NCBI RefSeq assembly: GCF_963924675.1
Contig: NC_089234.1
Span: 56,105,682 to 56,169,681, forward strand
Direction: 5' to 3'
Source: Phocoena phocoena
Taxonomy: Eukaryota; Chordata; Mammalia; Artiodactyla; Phocoenidae
DNA length: 64,000 nt
Shown in pieces: positions 34,780 through 47,080 of the stretch. The notes under the pieces are model-generated. The model was not told where the DNA came from. It did not search any database and worked only from the letters and a program-made list of their open reading frames with translations. The translations under genes and the position numbers were made by a program. Each line of letters begins with the position of its first letter. Position 1 is the stretch's first letter.

Positions 34780-34983
34780 GGGATTCCCTGGTGGCGCAGT
34801 GGTTGAGAGTCCGCCTGCCGATGCAGGGGACGCGGGTTCGTGCCCCGGTCCGGGAAGATCCCACATGCCACGGAGCGGCTGGGCCCGTGAGCCATGACCA
34901 CTGAGCCTGTGCGTCTGGAGCCTGTGCTCTGCAATGGGAGAGGCCACAACAGTGAGAGGCCCGTGTACCACAAAAAAAAAAAA
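34780..34983 (+). mobile_element. CHR-type SINE, short form (forward), nested in L1M
   Basis: Starts gggattccctggtggcgcag and ends in a long A tail. TSDs at 34766-34779 and 34984-34997 (aaaa[gc/gg]tgtactag) match at 13 of 14 positions. It is only about 180 bp from the previous SINE, in opposite orientation. Confidence 0.92.
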
Positions 34984-37900
34984 AAAAGGTGTACTAGACC
35001 ATTTATATAAAATGTAATTATAGATATGTTTGGATTATATCTGTTTTCTGTCGATTTTCTGTTTTAGTTCTCCTCTTTCCTCTTTATTTTCTTCTTTTGG
35101 GTTATTTTGAATATTTTTAGATTTCATTTCATTTACAGTGTTTCTTATTATATAACTTTATGTAGTCTTTGAACTGATTGCCCTTGGGATTGTAATGTAC
35201 CTACTTAACTTTCCAAGTCTACTTAGATTCAGTGATTCACCAGTGTAATCCTATAGGTGTCTTTACCCTCCCCATTTTTTGTTACACTTGTGTTGTTGAA
35301 AACGCCATCAGGCAATGCTATAGCTTTTCCTTTTCCGTCATCAAACGTATTTTAAAGAACTCAAGAGAAGTATAGTCTTTCATACTTATTCTGATATTTC
35401 CCATCTCTGTTGTTCTCTCTTCATTCCTGATGTTCCATCTTTCCACTTGGAATCATTTCCATTCTGTCTGAACAACTTCCTTTAGCAATTCCTTTAGATC
35501 AGTCTGTTGGCAACAAATACAATTTTCCTTCATCTGAGAATGTCTTTATTTCATCTTCATTCCTGAAGGACATTTTTGGTGGGTACAGAATTCTGGGTTG
35601 ACTAATCTTCTCTTTCAGGACTTCAAGTATGTTGTTTCACTTCCTTCTTGCCTCCATTGTTTCAGGTGAGAAATCTATAGTCATTTGAATTGTTAACCTA
35701 TAAGTAATGAGTCACTTTTCTCTGGTTACTTTCAAGATTTTCTTTTTGACTTTAGTTTTCTCTCATCTGATTACACTGAGTTTAAGCATTATTTCTTTGG
35801 GTTTATTCTGCTGGGCCTAGGTTTGTCTTTGATAGAATTTGGGAAGTTTCTATTCATTATTTCCTCATATATATTTTCTGTACCATACTCTTTCTCCTCT
35901 CCTTCTGGAATTCCTATGACACAAATGTGGGACTTTTGAATATACCACAGGGCCCTGAGGCTCTATTCATTTTTTTTCAATATTTTTTCTTTGTTGTTCA
36001 ACTTGTACAATTTATATTGATCTAGCTTCAGGTTTATTGCTTCTTCCCTTTTTCATCTCCATCCTGTTATTGAGCCTGTCCCCTGAGTGTGCTAGTTATT
36101 ATATTTCTCAATTCTAGAATTTTCACATAATTATTTTTATCTTGTTTCTTTACTAAGGCTTTCTGTCTTTTAATTCTTTACAAAAGTGTTCTCTCTTAGT
36201 TATTGGAACATTTTATAATAGCTACTTTAGGCTCTTGTTAGATAATTCTAATATTTGTGCCATGTAGGCATTGGATGCAAGTTGAGATTCTTTTTTTTAG
36301 TTATTCATATGCCAAGTACTTTTTTTTATTGTATTCTCAACACTTTGTTTTGTTATTATGAAATTCTGGGTCTTGTTTAAAACTTGCAAACACACTGATA
36401 ATTTTACTGTGGCATGTAATGACCTGTTTTATTTTAGACTGAAATTGTGGCCAAGCTTCTGTGGGTTGTAATTCCAATATGAGTTGAATTTTCAAAACAT
36501 TGGCAGTGCTGTTTTGGACCTGTCCCACATCAGTCTCAAACTGGGTGATAGTTCATATTATGCTTTAGTCCTCAAAATCTATATATGCTGTGTAGGGTCA
36601 GTTTCATCCTTGCACAGCTCAGGGTGAGCCCAGGAGTTCGTAAGTAATTGTAAGGGACTCCTTTCTTAAGTCCTCTTTCTCTGTGATCTCCAGGGGAATT
36701 TGAGCTTCCATGGAGTTTTCCTTTTTATCCTCTGACCAGAAAGCTGGGGCTTTAGCTACCCTGGTTTGTTATACACTTTCTGCTACTGTGTCCTCACCTG
36801 GGCAAACCAGTGGGAGGACGAAGAGAGACAAAAACCAGTAGGGCTTTCCCTCACTATCTTTGGACCTCAGACCCTCTTGCCAGAAAAGTTTCTCCTACCT
36901 CCTTTTATCTCCCATTGCCACTGCTGCTACTGCCGGCACTGGGTGTCTTAGGGGTGGAGATGCAAGAAAAGAGAAGAAAAGCAAAAAGAACCCAAACCAT
37001 GATGTCCCCATTCTCTCTGAGTGTTAGGAATTGCCTCTACCGGTCTTTGAGCCAGAATGAGCGCTTCTCTTGGGGCTTTGTCTTTCCACATTCTTGTCTT
37101 CATTTACAGGTTCTGGGCTTCCTCAAAGTCAGGTTAGAGGATACCAGAGCAAAAACAATGGTAAACTCACTGCTGATTTGGTGGGGCTTCCAATTCTGGT
37201 CATTTTCCCTAATCTGTTTGCTACCGTTTGTCTCAGAGACTTCAAATAGCTGCTCCATGCATTTTGTCCAGGTTTAATAGATGCAATCAAGGAAAGACAC
37301 AGGGTGGAGTGTCCTTATTCTATTTTATCCAGAGCCCGAAAACCAGATATCACTTTAGAAACAATATTCGACGTTTGTCCTTTGTAGCTGGACCAGGGAG
37401 AATATTGCCTCTAAGGCAGTGTCATCATCATCATGTCCTTTTAGTGTATTCAGTAATCACTCTCTTTGGGGTGAGTTTGAAGTAATCCACCTTTTCATCA
37501 GAGACTATGAATAACATAACCTGGCAAGCTGCATTACTGTGGAATCCTGCGCATCTCCTGGTAGAACAATGGGAGGTGGCTGTTTCCACTTCAGACTCAT
37601 TTGGCTGATTTAGAGAAACTTTGGGACACCTGTAAAATGATGCTGAGATCAATTTTAGGCATCCATCTGCCATCTTGAAAAATGGCATGCAATAAATCCT
37701 TTCAACTGGGTGTAATTTTTGTAGTTTTTAATCAGCTGCCACATGTATCCCACGGTAGCGAGAGTGGTGCAGGCCCACTGATTAGGGTTTCAAATACTAA
37801 GAAATACAGGTGCCCTGCCTGCCTAGATGCTGTGTTTTGTGTACACTAGGGGATGGGAAGTAGGCTGGGAAGCGGATGGAATTAATTGACCTTATATAAG

Positions 37901-39332
37901 TGAGAGATATCACTTCCTCCCTTTCCCCCATACCGTGTCAGCAGGTAGAGTATCTCTGCCCACCAAAAACTAACGTACAGCTCTATGCCCACTGACCTTG
38001 GGGTGCAGAAGCTCTTTGTTGTGGTCAGTCTGCAAAGAGAAGTCTGTGTTTATGCCTAGCCTCCATATTTATGGTGTTGCTTTTTAGGACGATGGATTTA
38101 ATTAGTTTCTCCTTTTTTTCCTAGACTGACAAAATAAGTATCATTTCTTAAGGCGTTTCTATTGGTTTCCTGTTTCAGCTAAAGTTTGGCAGTGAGAAGG
38201 CCATTTATTTTAATGGTTGGGTATTTTTTCTTCCCCTTAAATGGACTGGTGAGGAAAAAATCAGTGAAAGAGGAATACTTGGTACCTCTTTCAGAATTTG
38301 GATTAGGTATTAGACTTGATCATCCAAAGATCTTGGATGGTGTCCCCCTGTCCAGATATATCCATGGAACACTATCTTATTCAGATGTGCCAGCACAGCC
38401 TCACCCTTCCTGTTCTCCCTCACTCGTGAAGTGTGAGGGGAGTTGTGAAGCCGTGCAGTGGGCGGAAGGCTGGGGTTGGGGGTGTGTTGTAAGCCTCTGA
38501 GTTAGGACATGATTTGTTGTAAGACCTCGCACTGCTTGCCCAAGCTTTCTGAGCTTCATATCCACCCACAGTAAAAAGTGGAAGAGCCTAGCAGATTGTT
38601 GGAAGGATTACCAGTACATGACGGTACGTCACCCCCTTCTTATTCCTTAGGGGTTGGCGGTACTGTTTGGGTTTCTATTTGTGATGAGATCTGACACTGG
38701 ATTAGGATTGGGTCACTGATGGGAGAACACAGAGGGATGAACCTAATCTAAAGCCACTGTCTAGGGTGGTGTAAAGACATCCCTCCCTACACTGCTTATA
38801 ATTTCATGTTGCCAAAATCTTTGTAAATGACTGATATTGGGGGAGGTCCCTGGAGCTCTGTGGTGAGATACAGAATTAGTAGAATCTTCTGCCTGAGTAC
38901 ATTTTCTAGGGCAGCAGCATTGTTCATCAGCCTAAGTGACACTGGGTCCCTCAACCTTCCTGTCCCTTACCCCCACAGCTAGAAGATTTTACCTGCATGT
39001 ACAGGTGAAACCTGGATGCACCTGTCTGGCTTTTCCCAGGCCTCTCAGTGAATGGAGATCTGCTGGCTGTTCTTTTCCGTACGTAATGAATGTCCAGCTA
39101 GCAAGTGCAGCCCTGCCCAGGACAGAGCCCTGCAGCGGCAGTGCCTGGAAGGAGAACGGCTGTGTGCTGGGCTGTGTTACCTGTGGAGAACTCAGAGAGG
39201 GTAGTGACCTCCCGGGTCCTGCCTGGAGTGGTCATTCTTCTCTCTTTCATCCCCACCCAGTACTCAGCCTCTACTCCAAATACAAGTTAAGCAAGTACTT
39301 TTAAAAATAATGTTTGAACAAGCATCAGAGTA

Positions 39333-39430
39333 TTAGCATGCCTTTCTGGTGGACCAAGGATGTGCCAGGTTATCAGTTCAGAATCAGTCTGAACTGATAC
39401 CTGGCAAACAAAGAGGAAAGCCATTTGCTA
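39333..39430. repeat. Imperfect inverted repeat able to form a ~98 nt hairpin
   Basis: The inner stem pairs TGCCAGG-t-TATCAGTTCAGA (39363-39382) with TCTGAACTGATACCTGGCA (39388-39406): 19 base pairs, one bulged T and a 5 nt loop. After an asymmetric internal loop, a weaker outer stem pairs tagcatgcctttc (39333-39345) with gaaagccatttgcta (39416-39430). It could be the remnant of a palindromic DNA transposon or a microRNA-like precursor; sequence alone does not decide. Confidence 0.8.
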
Positions 39431-40059
39431 GGAGGGAGGATGAAAGATGAAAGTAGAATCTAGTGAGTCTCCACTGGAAGGATGTAGGCAAGAGTCAAGC
39501 CCAGAAATTGGAAGTAGCTAATCCGGTCTACACATCAGAGTCGTTTTGTCTCAGGGCTCCTTTCAGGAGACCAGGCTGGGTCTTTATATCCACGTATGAC
39601 CTTTCTCCTATTTGGGGAGACAGTCAGTTCCTCCAAATACCTAACTTCTCTCTTATCATCCTATCTATTCAGAGTGAACTTGCTGGCCACTAGGGAAGGG
39701 GAGGGGGAAGGAGGACCTCCAGGGAACACTGCTGTCTTTTGGGGATAAACTCAAGGTACTTAGTTTTTCTCCTCCGTCCAGAGGATCATTTGTTGATTAG
39801 TGATGTTCCAGGTTTTTCCAGTAGCAACTAAGCAATAGGAAGCCATGAATCACTGGCCCAACGTCTAACTGGCTGTGTTCCCTTGTGCGAGTAGTAGAGA
39901 TGTCTTCATAATCTCCGTCACCATCGCCATCACCAACACTCATTATTTATGATAGAGCATTTCTAGAACATCTCCAGGGTACACACTCAGTAAGTACCAT
40001 CTTTTAGTATGATTAAGCCGCCAAAGCACCTATCACATAGGAAGCGCTCAGAAAACATT

Positions 40060-40262
40060 AGGTATTTGCCAGGCACTACGTTAGGTGTTTTACATGGATC
40101 ACCTCATTTCATCTGTCTTCCTAGGAAGTAGGTACTGTTGTCACTCTCATTTTGCAGGTGAGGGGATTGAGGCTTGGAGAGGTTATACAACTGGCCCAGG
40201 GACGTTCAGTGAGGCTGGGAGTTGAACCCAGAGGCTCCATGTGCTGTGGTACTTCCTACATT
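40060..40262 (-). repeat. MIR SINE (reverse)
   Basis: ttgccaggcactacgttagg, ggtactgttgtcactctcat, gaggggattgaggcttggag and gttgaacccagaggctccat follow the reverse MIR order. Just upstream, 40025-40062 resembles a forward MIR 3' end. Confidence 0.85.
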
Positions 40263-40684
40263 GCTGCTGCACTCAGGATCATGGCCCCTCTTAAACAGAA
40301 ACTGCTAAGGCCAGCTAAATACCTCAGCAATGTATAAGCTGTCCCCTTTCAGTCTCTGAACCAAATGTCATTTTGATGAGGCCTAAAATCCACTCCAGGA
40401 AGCCACAGAGGGGAATCTCAAGTCATTTCTAACTTCCTGTGAAAATATTCTCTAGCTGGCAAGAGATTTTTCCAGGTAACGGCGAATACACAATAAAGCA
40501 GGTGCCTCTACCTTGGGTACCTGGCTCCCAACCCATTTGGCTTCCCAATCACCCTGATACCTAAAACTAGCAGAATTTATGCTTGCGGCTTGAATGGCTC
40601 TGTTCAGCCAAAAAGCAAAAGTTGATGGCTGAAACCCTTTGCTCTGAAATGAAATCTAGTCTCTTTGGCTCGACTTTGTTAGGC

Positions 40685-40703
40685 CGTATCGTACAGCGAT
40701 ACG
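40685..40703. repeat. Short CpG-containing palindrome
   Basis: Perfect 7 bp arms CGTATCG and CGATACG around a 5 nt TACAG spacer. No known element recognised. Confidence 0.85.
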
Positions 40704-41202
40704 AGACATAAGTATGCAGAATCTGCTGTCACTAAAACAGGACTGAGTTGGCAAACATTTTTGTCCTCACACTCAACACTGTGTCCTAAAATGGAAAAGT
40801 TGAATAGAAATTAAGGATACAAATAGCCATTTTCTGAAACTTTTAATTGAATTAAATATAGCTGTGTCATTGTTCTCTCTTTACACAGCCCACATTGAAG
40901 GGGAGACTACGTTATTATTGGGGTCATTGGATCAATGGAGAGAGACTGGGTAGATAAATCTGGATCCCTGAAATATTGTTTAGACTAATTAGCACAGCAA
41001 CCCAAACACTGGGATACCCATCTTGTGCTTAATTATCTACAGGCTTGTCTCTGTAACCGACTCCAATAGTTAGTGATGCTCGTAGAAAGCATCCTTTTGC
41101 ATCTCTTATTCAAATCCTTTGGGCCATGATTGATTCTCTGGTCCTCAAAGAGGATACTTGTTCCATGTTCTTCACTCTCTTTGGGAACACCTCTGCTACT
41201 GT

Positions 41203-41351
41203 ACGTGTGGTCCACGTTCGGGGAGTATTTCTGTTGCCTGGGAGCTTGTTAGAAATGCAGAATCTTAGACCCCACCCCAGGACTACAGAAAGCACATTTT
41301 ACTAACACCCTTGGGTGATTTACATGCTCTTCAGGGTTTGGGGAGCACTGG
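41203..41351 (+). mobile_element. MER5A-type hAT DNA transposon (forward)
   Basis: gagcttgttagaaatgcaga, cttagaccccaccccaggac and gggtttggggagcactgg match MER5A in order. Confidence 0.85.
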
Positions 41352-42194
41352 ACTCACAGCCTTAGACATGCCCACTGGTGAGAAACTGTCCTGTGTTAAC
41401 TTCAGTGGATGCAGTGGGATTCTCCCCAAACTGTCTAAAATATTGAAGATTTTGCAAACGCTTAGGTAATTCTCTAATGGTTTGTCTCATTAAAAGCAAC
41501 CTCATAATTCCCGGGCTGATTCAAATGCTTTTCTATCTAACTCCTTTCTTTTTCTCCCAGTTCTTAATTAGTTAATAGCGAACAGTTGTTTTGGGTCTCA
41601 ATTTTAGAATTTAGGAGTAATGGAATTGCCAAATGCCGCCTTTGCTGGGCTCAGTCTGTTTCCTGTTGAATTGTTGTTTGACCCTACCTTGGAATTCAAA
41701 AGAGTGCAGTCCAGAAGATAGAGGGCTAGGCCACATGGGAAGGAGAGCATAGTCCTGAGACGGAGCAAAGGGGGCTCCTTTCTGCAGGGAGTGCGGTGGG
41801 ACTCCTAGCTAGTAAGAGGTAGGACTTCTGTTAGATTGGCAAATACACCAGTTCCTGAGAGTCCCTTCTTTCAAATTCAAGCCTCCAAGGTATTGGATCT
41901 AGAATTTAGGAAACCATAAGCCACTTGCTAAGTAGCCCAAGATGTTCTGTGATGACAAAGTTTCCCCGAAATGTACTGCTCAGTAGGAAGTGTTCTGGGA
42001 AGTTTAAAAATCACCCGACTCTACACGTTCCCTATGAGATGCCAAGAATGCAGAATTTTTCAGCATTCGGGGGCAGAAATTGGTTCCTTTCATGGTCAAC
42101 ACTAAATGCTATGAAGTTATCAGCACTGACTTGTGATTAGATGCCTGGAAAAATTGTGCTCGTTTCTTTGCGTGTCTTTCTCCAGTTTTGTCTT

Positions 42195-42290
42195 GCTGAG
42201 TTCAATTCAACAAATATTAATTAAGCACCTCTTATAAGCACCTCATAAGGTAGTATGCTGCTTATTCTAGAAGATTCAAAGTTGAATGCC
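42195..42290 (-). repeat. L2 3'-end fragment (reverse)
   Basis: attcaacaaatattaattaa followed by agcacctcttataagcacct is the reverse L2 3' terminus, with a small local duplication. Confidence 0.6.
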
Positions 42291-42369
42291 TAAGGGAGGG
42301 TCTCGTGTTCCAGAATTCCACTTTATTATAGTTCTTGTCAGATGTTAGAAGACTCAGATACTATGACGG

Positions 42370-42512
42370 TAGCTAATGACAGCTAACGCATACTGAGTGC
42401 ATACTGCCAACCAGGGAATGTTTTAAGCATTCTTTATCCAATATCTCTTTTAGCCCTCCCAAGCTCACCAGAGGTGGGTATGATTTGTGTTCCCATTAAG
42501 GCAGGGCAGAGC
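42370..42512 (-). repeat. MIR SINE fragment (reverse)
   Basis: agctaacgcatactgagtgc, ttttaagcattctttatcca and accagaggtgggtatgattt fit reverse MIR. Confidence 0.7.
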
Positions 42513-42854
42513 ACATCAATTGGGGGAGAGGAGGAAAGTCCTCACAGACGAGGTGGCATACGATGGGAACTTTACAGGTAGAGTTGGATCTTGACAACTG
42601 AAAATTGCCACAGAGAGATTTCTGACAGTAGGATCAGGGAAACGAAGTGGTGGGGAGATCAGAGGGAGGAAGTTTTTAGAATAGCATTGCTGGTCTCCAT
42701 GAGCTGATCCTTGAAATAAAGGATTCTGTGACTTAGTACCATGTTTTCTCTTTGGAGATTTACAATTCATAGTAACATGTGAAATACTCTTGAGTTGCAC
42801 TGAAAAACTCCCCAGTTTGGCTTTGTGAAATCCAGCACTTCCCAAATGTGTTTC

Positions 42855-42965
42855 ATCCATTCAGCAAATATTGAGCTACTGCTATGTTCCATGCACTATT
42901 CCAAACTCTGGAGACTCAGGTGAGTTTTTCTGCCTTCAAAAAACCTATATTTTAATGGGGACACC
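42855..42965 (-). repeat. L2 3'-end fragment (reverse)
   Basis: ccattcagcaaatattgagc, gttccatgcactattccaaa and aaaacctatattttaatggg follow reverse L2. Confidence 0.7.
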
Positions 42966-43302
42966 ATAGAACTCCCTCTTCACTCTCTTATGTTCAAGGT
43001 GACACCTGTTAGTAAGTTCTGTCAAGGCTACTTTGGGAAATCTTAGTTGGGGATAATCCTACTTTACTGGAATTTGGGGGAAATTGTGAGAAGTAAGGTT
43101 TGTAAGCTAGAGTAGGACCAGCACAACTGCAAATGCAGTCTGTGGATGGGTGCCATGAACTGTTTGCTACTTGTCCACGAAGTGGCAAGTACAGAAAATG
43201 AGAGGAATGCTTAGGAACTTTTAGAGCAATTTGCCAGATTAATTATATATTGGTTGAATCTAATGATAGAAATTTTGGACTTGTATTTTGCATGTCTTGT
43301 CT

Positions 43303-43320
43303 ATTTTTTTTTTTTTTTTT
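43303..43320. repeat. T homopolymer
   Basis: Eighteen consecutive T. No attached element recognised. Confidence 0.9.
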
Positions 43321-46300
43321 GGAAATCATTTCTGTTAGATTTTGCAGAAGTTTGAGTCTGCAAAACGATGGATACCAGAAATAAAAGTAAAACCCTGGTC
43401 TCTCACCCCAAATGGGTTGAGAAGCTCTGTTCTGGAAAAATCCTGCCTGTCAGGGACTGAATTGTTCTCCTGAGGATTGCTTGGCAGGCGTCTGCTTGAG
43501 AACACTTACTTGCTGCTTGCCCTACCCAGATGAGAATTATTTTTAGTAGTATTTTAAGAACCTTATTATTTGAAGCACAAGTGAGGATGTTCTTAACTAT
43601 TATCAAGATTGCAAAACCAAAGTCCTATTTGGATAGATAGTGAATAGACCCATCTTTAAAAAGGCCTGGCAACACTTAAGCATAAATACCTTTTCTACAT
43701 TGGAGAGGAAAAAACGAAAAGGGTAGAACAACCTACGTACGTATTAAAATACCGATTTCCTGCCACATAGGCCACACTTTCTGAAATAATTTATAAATGA
43801 TAATTATTTTTAAAAGTTCTCATATCACTCTTTCTGTTAACCCTTCCTTTAACTTCAGTTCCTCTGGCATTCTGTGTTTTCAGAAGTAATCTAAGTTGGG
43901 GTAACATAGCAGGGGGGAAAATACCCTGTCTGCTAACTCTTTTGCACGTGGTGTGGTCTGTTGATCTCACTCTGAACACTTCATGTGGGCTGATGTTTTT
44001 TTCATAATGCTTGATGGAAGAAATCTCATTTGATAGCCTGCAGCCCACTAGTCTGGGATTAAGAGATTCAGTGGAAGTCCACCCCAGAATTAATCTCTGG
44101 AGTTGTTTATTTATTCGTTCAGTGCTGAAGCAACCAGTTATCTTGCATTCCATCAAATTCCAAATAATGTGTTTTAATTGACATTGTCCCAAAGCCTTTG
44201 GAAAAATCTGAGATCCTTTCGTTCTGTTCTCACATTCTGGAAAATACAATCTGAAATAGGCCATAATTGTGGAATGCCAAATCGTTATGGGGTCCCTGAA
44301 ATCCAGTGCTGTTCTCGGAGGGACAGCCGACCCGAGTCCACATCCAAGAAGCACAGCGTTGATATGCAGTTTGGCACAGAGAAGAGATATATTCTGAAAA
44401 GGTGCAAATCACTGTTGATATTGCATCTCTTCTGTTTCTTTCCTTTGTTTTCAACTTTATCACCAGTTTCTTCCACCCCCCAGAAAGCTGTGCAGCGAGG
44501 CTTTCTCTGTTCTGGCACTCGTGAGGAGCTAAGCTAGCGAGACTCAAACGTTTTGTTTTTTAATTCTATGAGTTTATGTTGAGGCGAGGAAGAGAGGGAG
44601 AAAGAGCCGCGTGCCCACTGGTAAAAACTGCGGCAAGCTTGTTAACATTGGAGCATAGAGGGAAATAAAGGAGGAGAGAGAATCCAGGAACTGGGTCAGT
44701 GATAAAGTCTCCTTAACAATCAGTTGTCCTTAGCATTGTTCTTTCCAGCAAGAAATGATTAGATGCAACATTGAATCAGATTTTTCCCAGTGGCACAGCA
44801 TGCCTTTGAGGGGTGGGGATAAAGGACCCCATTCATTTTAGTGACCAGCCCATATGCTCATCACCCTAGAGCCCATCAATGCTGATTCTATGTTTATTAC
44901 TGTAATTAAGAGCTTGACACATTCTGTGGGTGTTCTCTGTTTTCTGTGGGCGTAAATATGTTTTTGTGGAATCTCAGATACGTTGGCCAGTTCCTGTCAG
45001 TGCACGCTGTTTTAGACTGTCACATTACAAAGGACAGTGACAATGTATTGTGTAATTTATATGTATAAATATTCATTCAGATGTAGCTAATTGATTCTAA
45101 TTAAGGACTTATGATTTAAAACTATACATCCTTTAGAGCAAGAATATTGAGAATTTGGATAGATTTTTTAAAAATCATAAATGTAATAAATACCCGCTAT
45201 TACAATAAATAGTCTTCTACTACCAGTTTTGGGCAATGCTGGTATGTGTGTTACAACTCATCTCTTACTGAAGCTATTAACATAATGGTTATTGATTTTT
45301 ATAATTTCCTCTTAGTTCTTTATATTTGATGTGCACAACATAACGTATATTTGGATTAAAACAATGTACTTGTTTTCAATTAAATAAGGATTGGTATATG
45401 ATAGTCTTTGGAATTATTTATACGACTCTGGAGGTAGGGGTGGACTTCTGCAAAATTATTTGGCTGTAATCAACACAGTTATTCAGACTCTGCTGGAAAC
45501 AGAAATCACGGTGACTATAACATACCACAGCTGGGATGGTTGATTTTTCACATTCACTGGGCTGTTAGCGTTAGAGAAACACAGTTTCACCCTAATCAGA
45601 GAAAGCATAAAATATAAAAGGTGTCGTTACTGACCCACCGTTAGTAACACACGCAAAATCTGGGAGCAAGAAGGTGTTACTTCCCCCAGAGCCAAGGCTG
45701 ATGTTTCCAGTTTGATGGTGCCTTTGGTGGTGGAGCCATCGGCCCCCAGATTGGTGTACAACTGTTTACTTAAGGGATTGAACTAGACTGGTTGAAAAGT
45801 TAGGTAATGAAGGGCAGATAAATAAGACCATGAGAAGTGTGGACGAGTGAGCCCCACGGCTCAGATCTCTTTTCTCACTGAAGATCTGCGAGTGTTTGAT
45901 GAATAAGGACCCAGAGCACATCACCTGCTCATCTTTGCTAGGTGCTCTTCTGAAGCAGCGGGAGTTTGATGTGACAGCCAGAGGAGAACTTGCTGCCTCA
46001 GGAAATGCTTTGCCTTTGACTGATGGTTGAATGGCTGGCAAATTAATTTTGGCACCTTTCCCTAAGTCATCTTGGTCCCATTCTTTCACTTTTCTGCTGG
46101 GAAGTGTGTATTCACATTACAGTTAAAAATATTTCGACAACACAAATGTGGAGAACAGCAGGTACTATTTTAGGCAAGAAGTTGTAGGCTGGGGTGGTTC
46201 CATTTTATAGAATGGAAATGATGCCGTCGTGCTCTGAGAGGAGGTCTGAACTCTCCTTTCAGCTCGACTTAAAATCAATATTACTTCTCACGGAATTCTC

Positions 46301-46444
46301 ACAAAGTCAGGGGCTCCAGGGTTTAAGATCTTGCGTCCTTGAGGAGCTTTTCCTCTTAGGTACTTATATTCTGCGAACCGTCCAAGCCCCCCAAAATCCT
46401 AGCACCACTGCTTCTCTATATATTTACCTTGTCAATCTCTAGCA

Positions 46445-46587
46445 AGAGATAATATGGTGGGTGGTTAACAGTATGAACTCTGAATCCTGTTTGTACCACT
46501 CATTGGCTTTGTAACCTTTAGTGGGTTACTTAACCTCTCTGTGCCTCTATTAAAGGGGACTTACAGTGACAGTAACTCATTCTACCG
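46445..46587 (+). repeat. MIR SINE (forward)
   Basis: gtggttaacagtatgaactc, ggctttgtaacctttagtgg, ttacttaacctctctgtgcc and a shortened tail match forward MIR. Confidence 0.85.
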
Positions 46588-46994
46588 TCTCTAGATCTCT
46601 TTGTTCACTGTCAGGTGTTTTAAACTCAACATATTGTATTTTATACTAATTTTTCCTTCCCTAAGAATGTATTTGATTACGGCTAACAAAACTAAAAGGA
46701 ATGTGCATTTTGCTTTTGCTTTTTTCAAAATAAGTGAAAGGTGCCGTGCTTGAGACTTAGGTAAACTTTGATAAGAAGGGGTAATTGAAGCGCTTGCCTC
46801 GGGATGAAGATTGAGGTTCTGTTGTCTGAGTTTGTGACACATTACAGTGTCTTAAGGCTCGTGTTCTATCCCTCTCCTGATGTGATAACCTGTTTCTGTC
46901 GTTGTTCTGCCACAACTTGTCATTCTTGCCCTTAAGGATTAAAGGGTGTAAGTGTTAATTATAATTACTGATTCTCCTTATATTATACGTATTG

Positions 46995-47080
46995 TTTTTT
47001 TTAAAAAAAATTACTTGCGGTAAAATACATATAACAAAATTTACCATTTTACCATTTAAATCATTTTCAGTACGTTTTTG
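46995..47080 (-). repeat. L1M 3'-end fragment (reverse)
   Basis: ggtaaaatacatataacaaa followed by atttaccattttaccattta is the reverse of an old L1 3' UTR. A short GT/G-rich run follows at about 47080-47095. Confidence 0.75.

Larger units (their letters stand above)
31785..37365 (-). mobile_element. Ancient L1M LINE, long reverse copy with nested SINEs
   Basis: The left part matches reverse L1 ORF2 (ctttggctgttctagtgttg; gttctttacactgttaatat; tctttgacccacgggttatt). The right part (about 35.4-37.36 kb) matches an old L1M 5' region (gacatttttggtgggtacag; ctgctactgccggcactggg; gctgctccatgcattttgtc). No long ORF2 frame remains, so the copy is old and inactive. Three younger CHR SINEs and a microsatellite interrupt it. 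Exact subfamily and edges are uncertain, and two related L1M copies could be adjoined. Confidence 0.75.

Noticed and set aside
36810..37277. A 155-codon plus-strand open frame
   Set aside because: It lies within the 5' region of the reverse ancient L1M, in the antisense direction; not a gene.
43791..44354. A 187-codon open frame on the minus strand, the longest in the window
   Set aside because: It has no recognisable domain, no similarity I know and no splice or promoter context. It overlaps unrelated frames on the other strand, which fits chance in 64 kb of intron.
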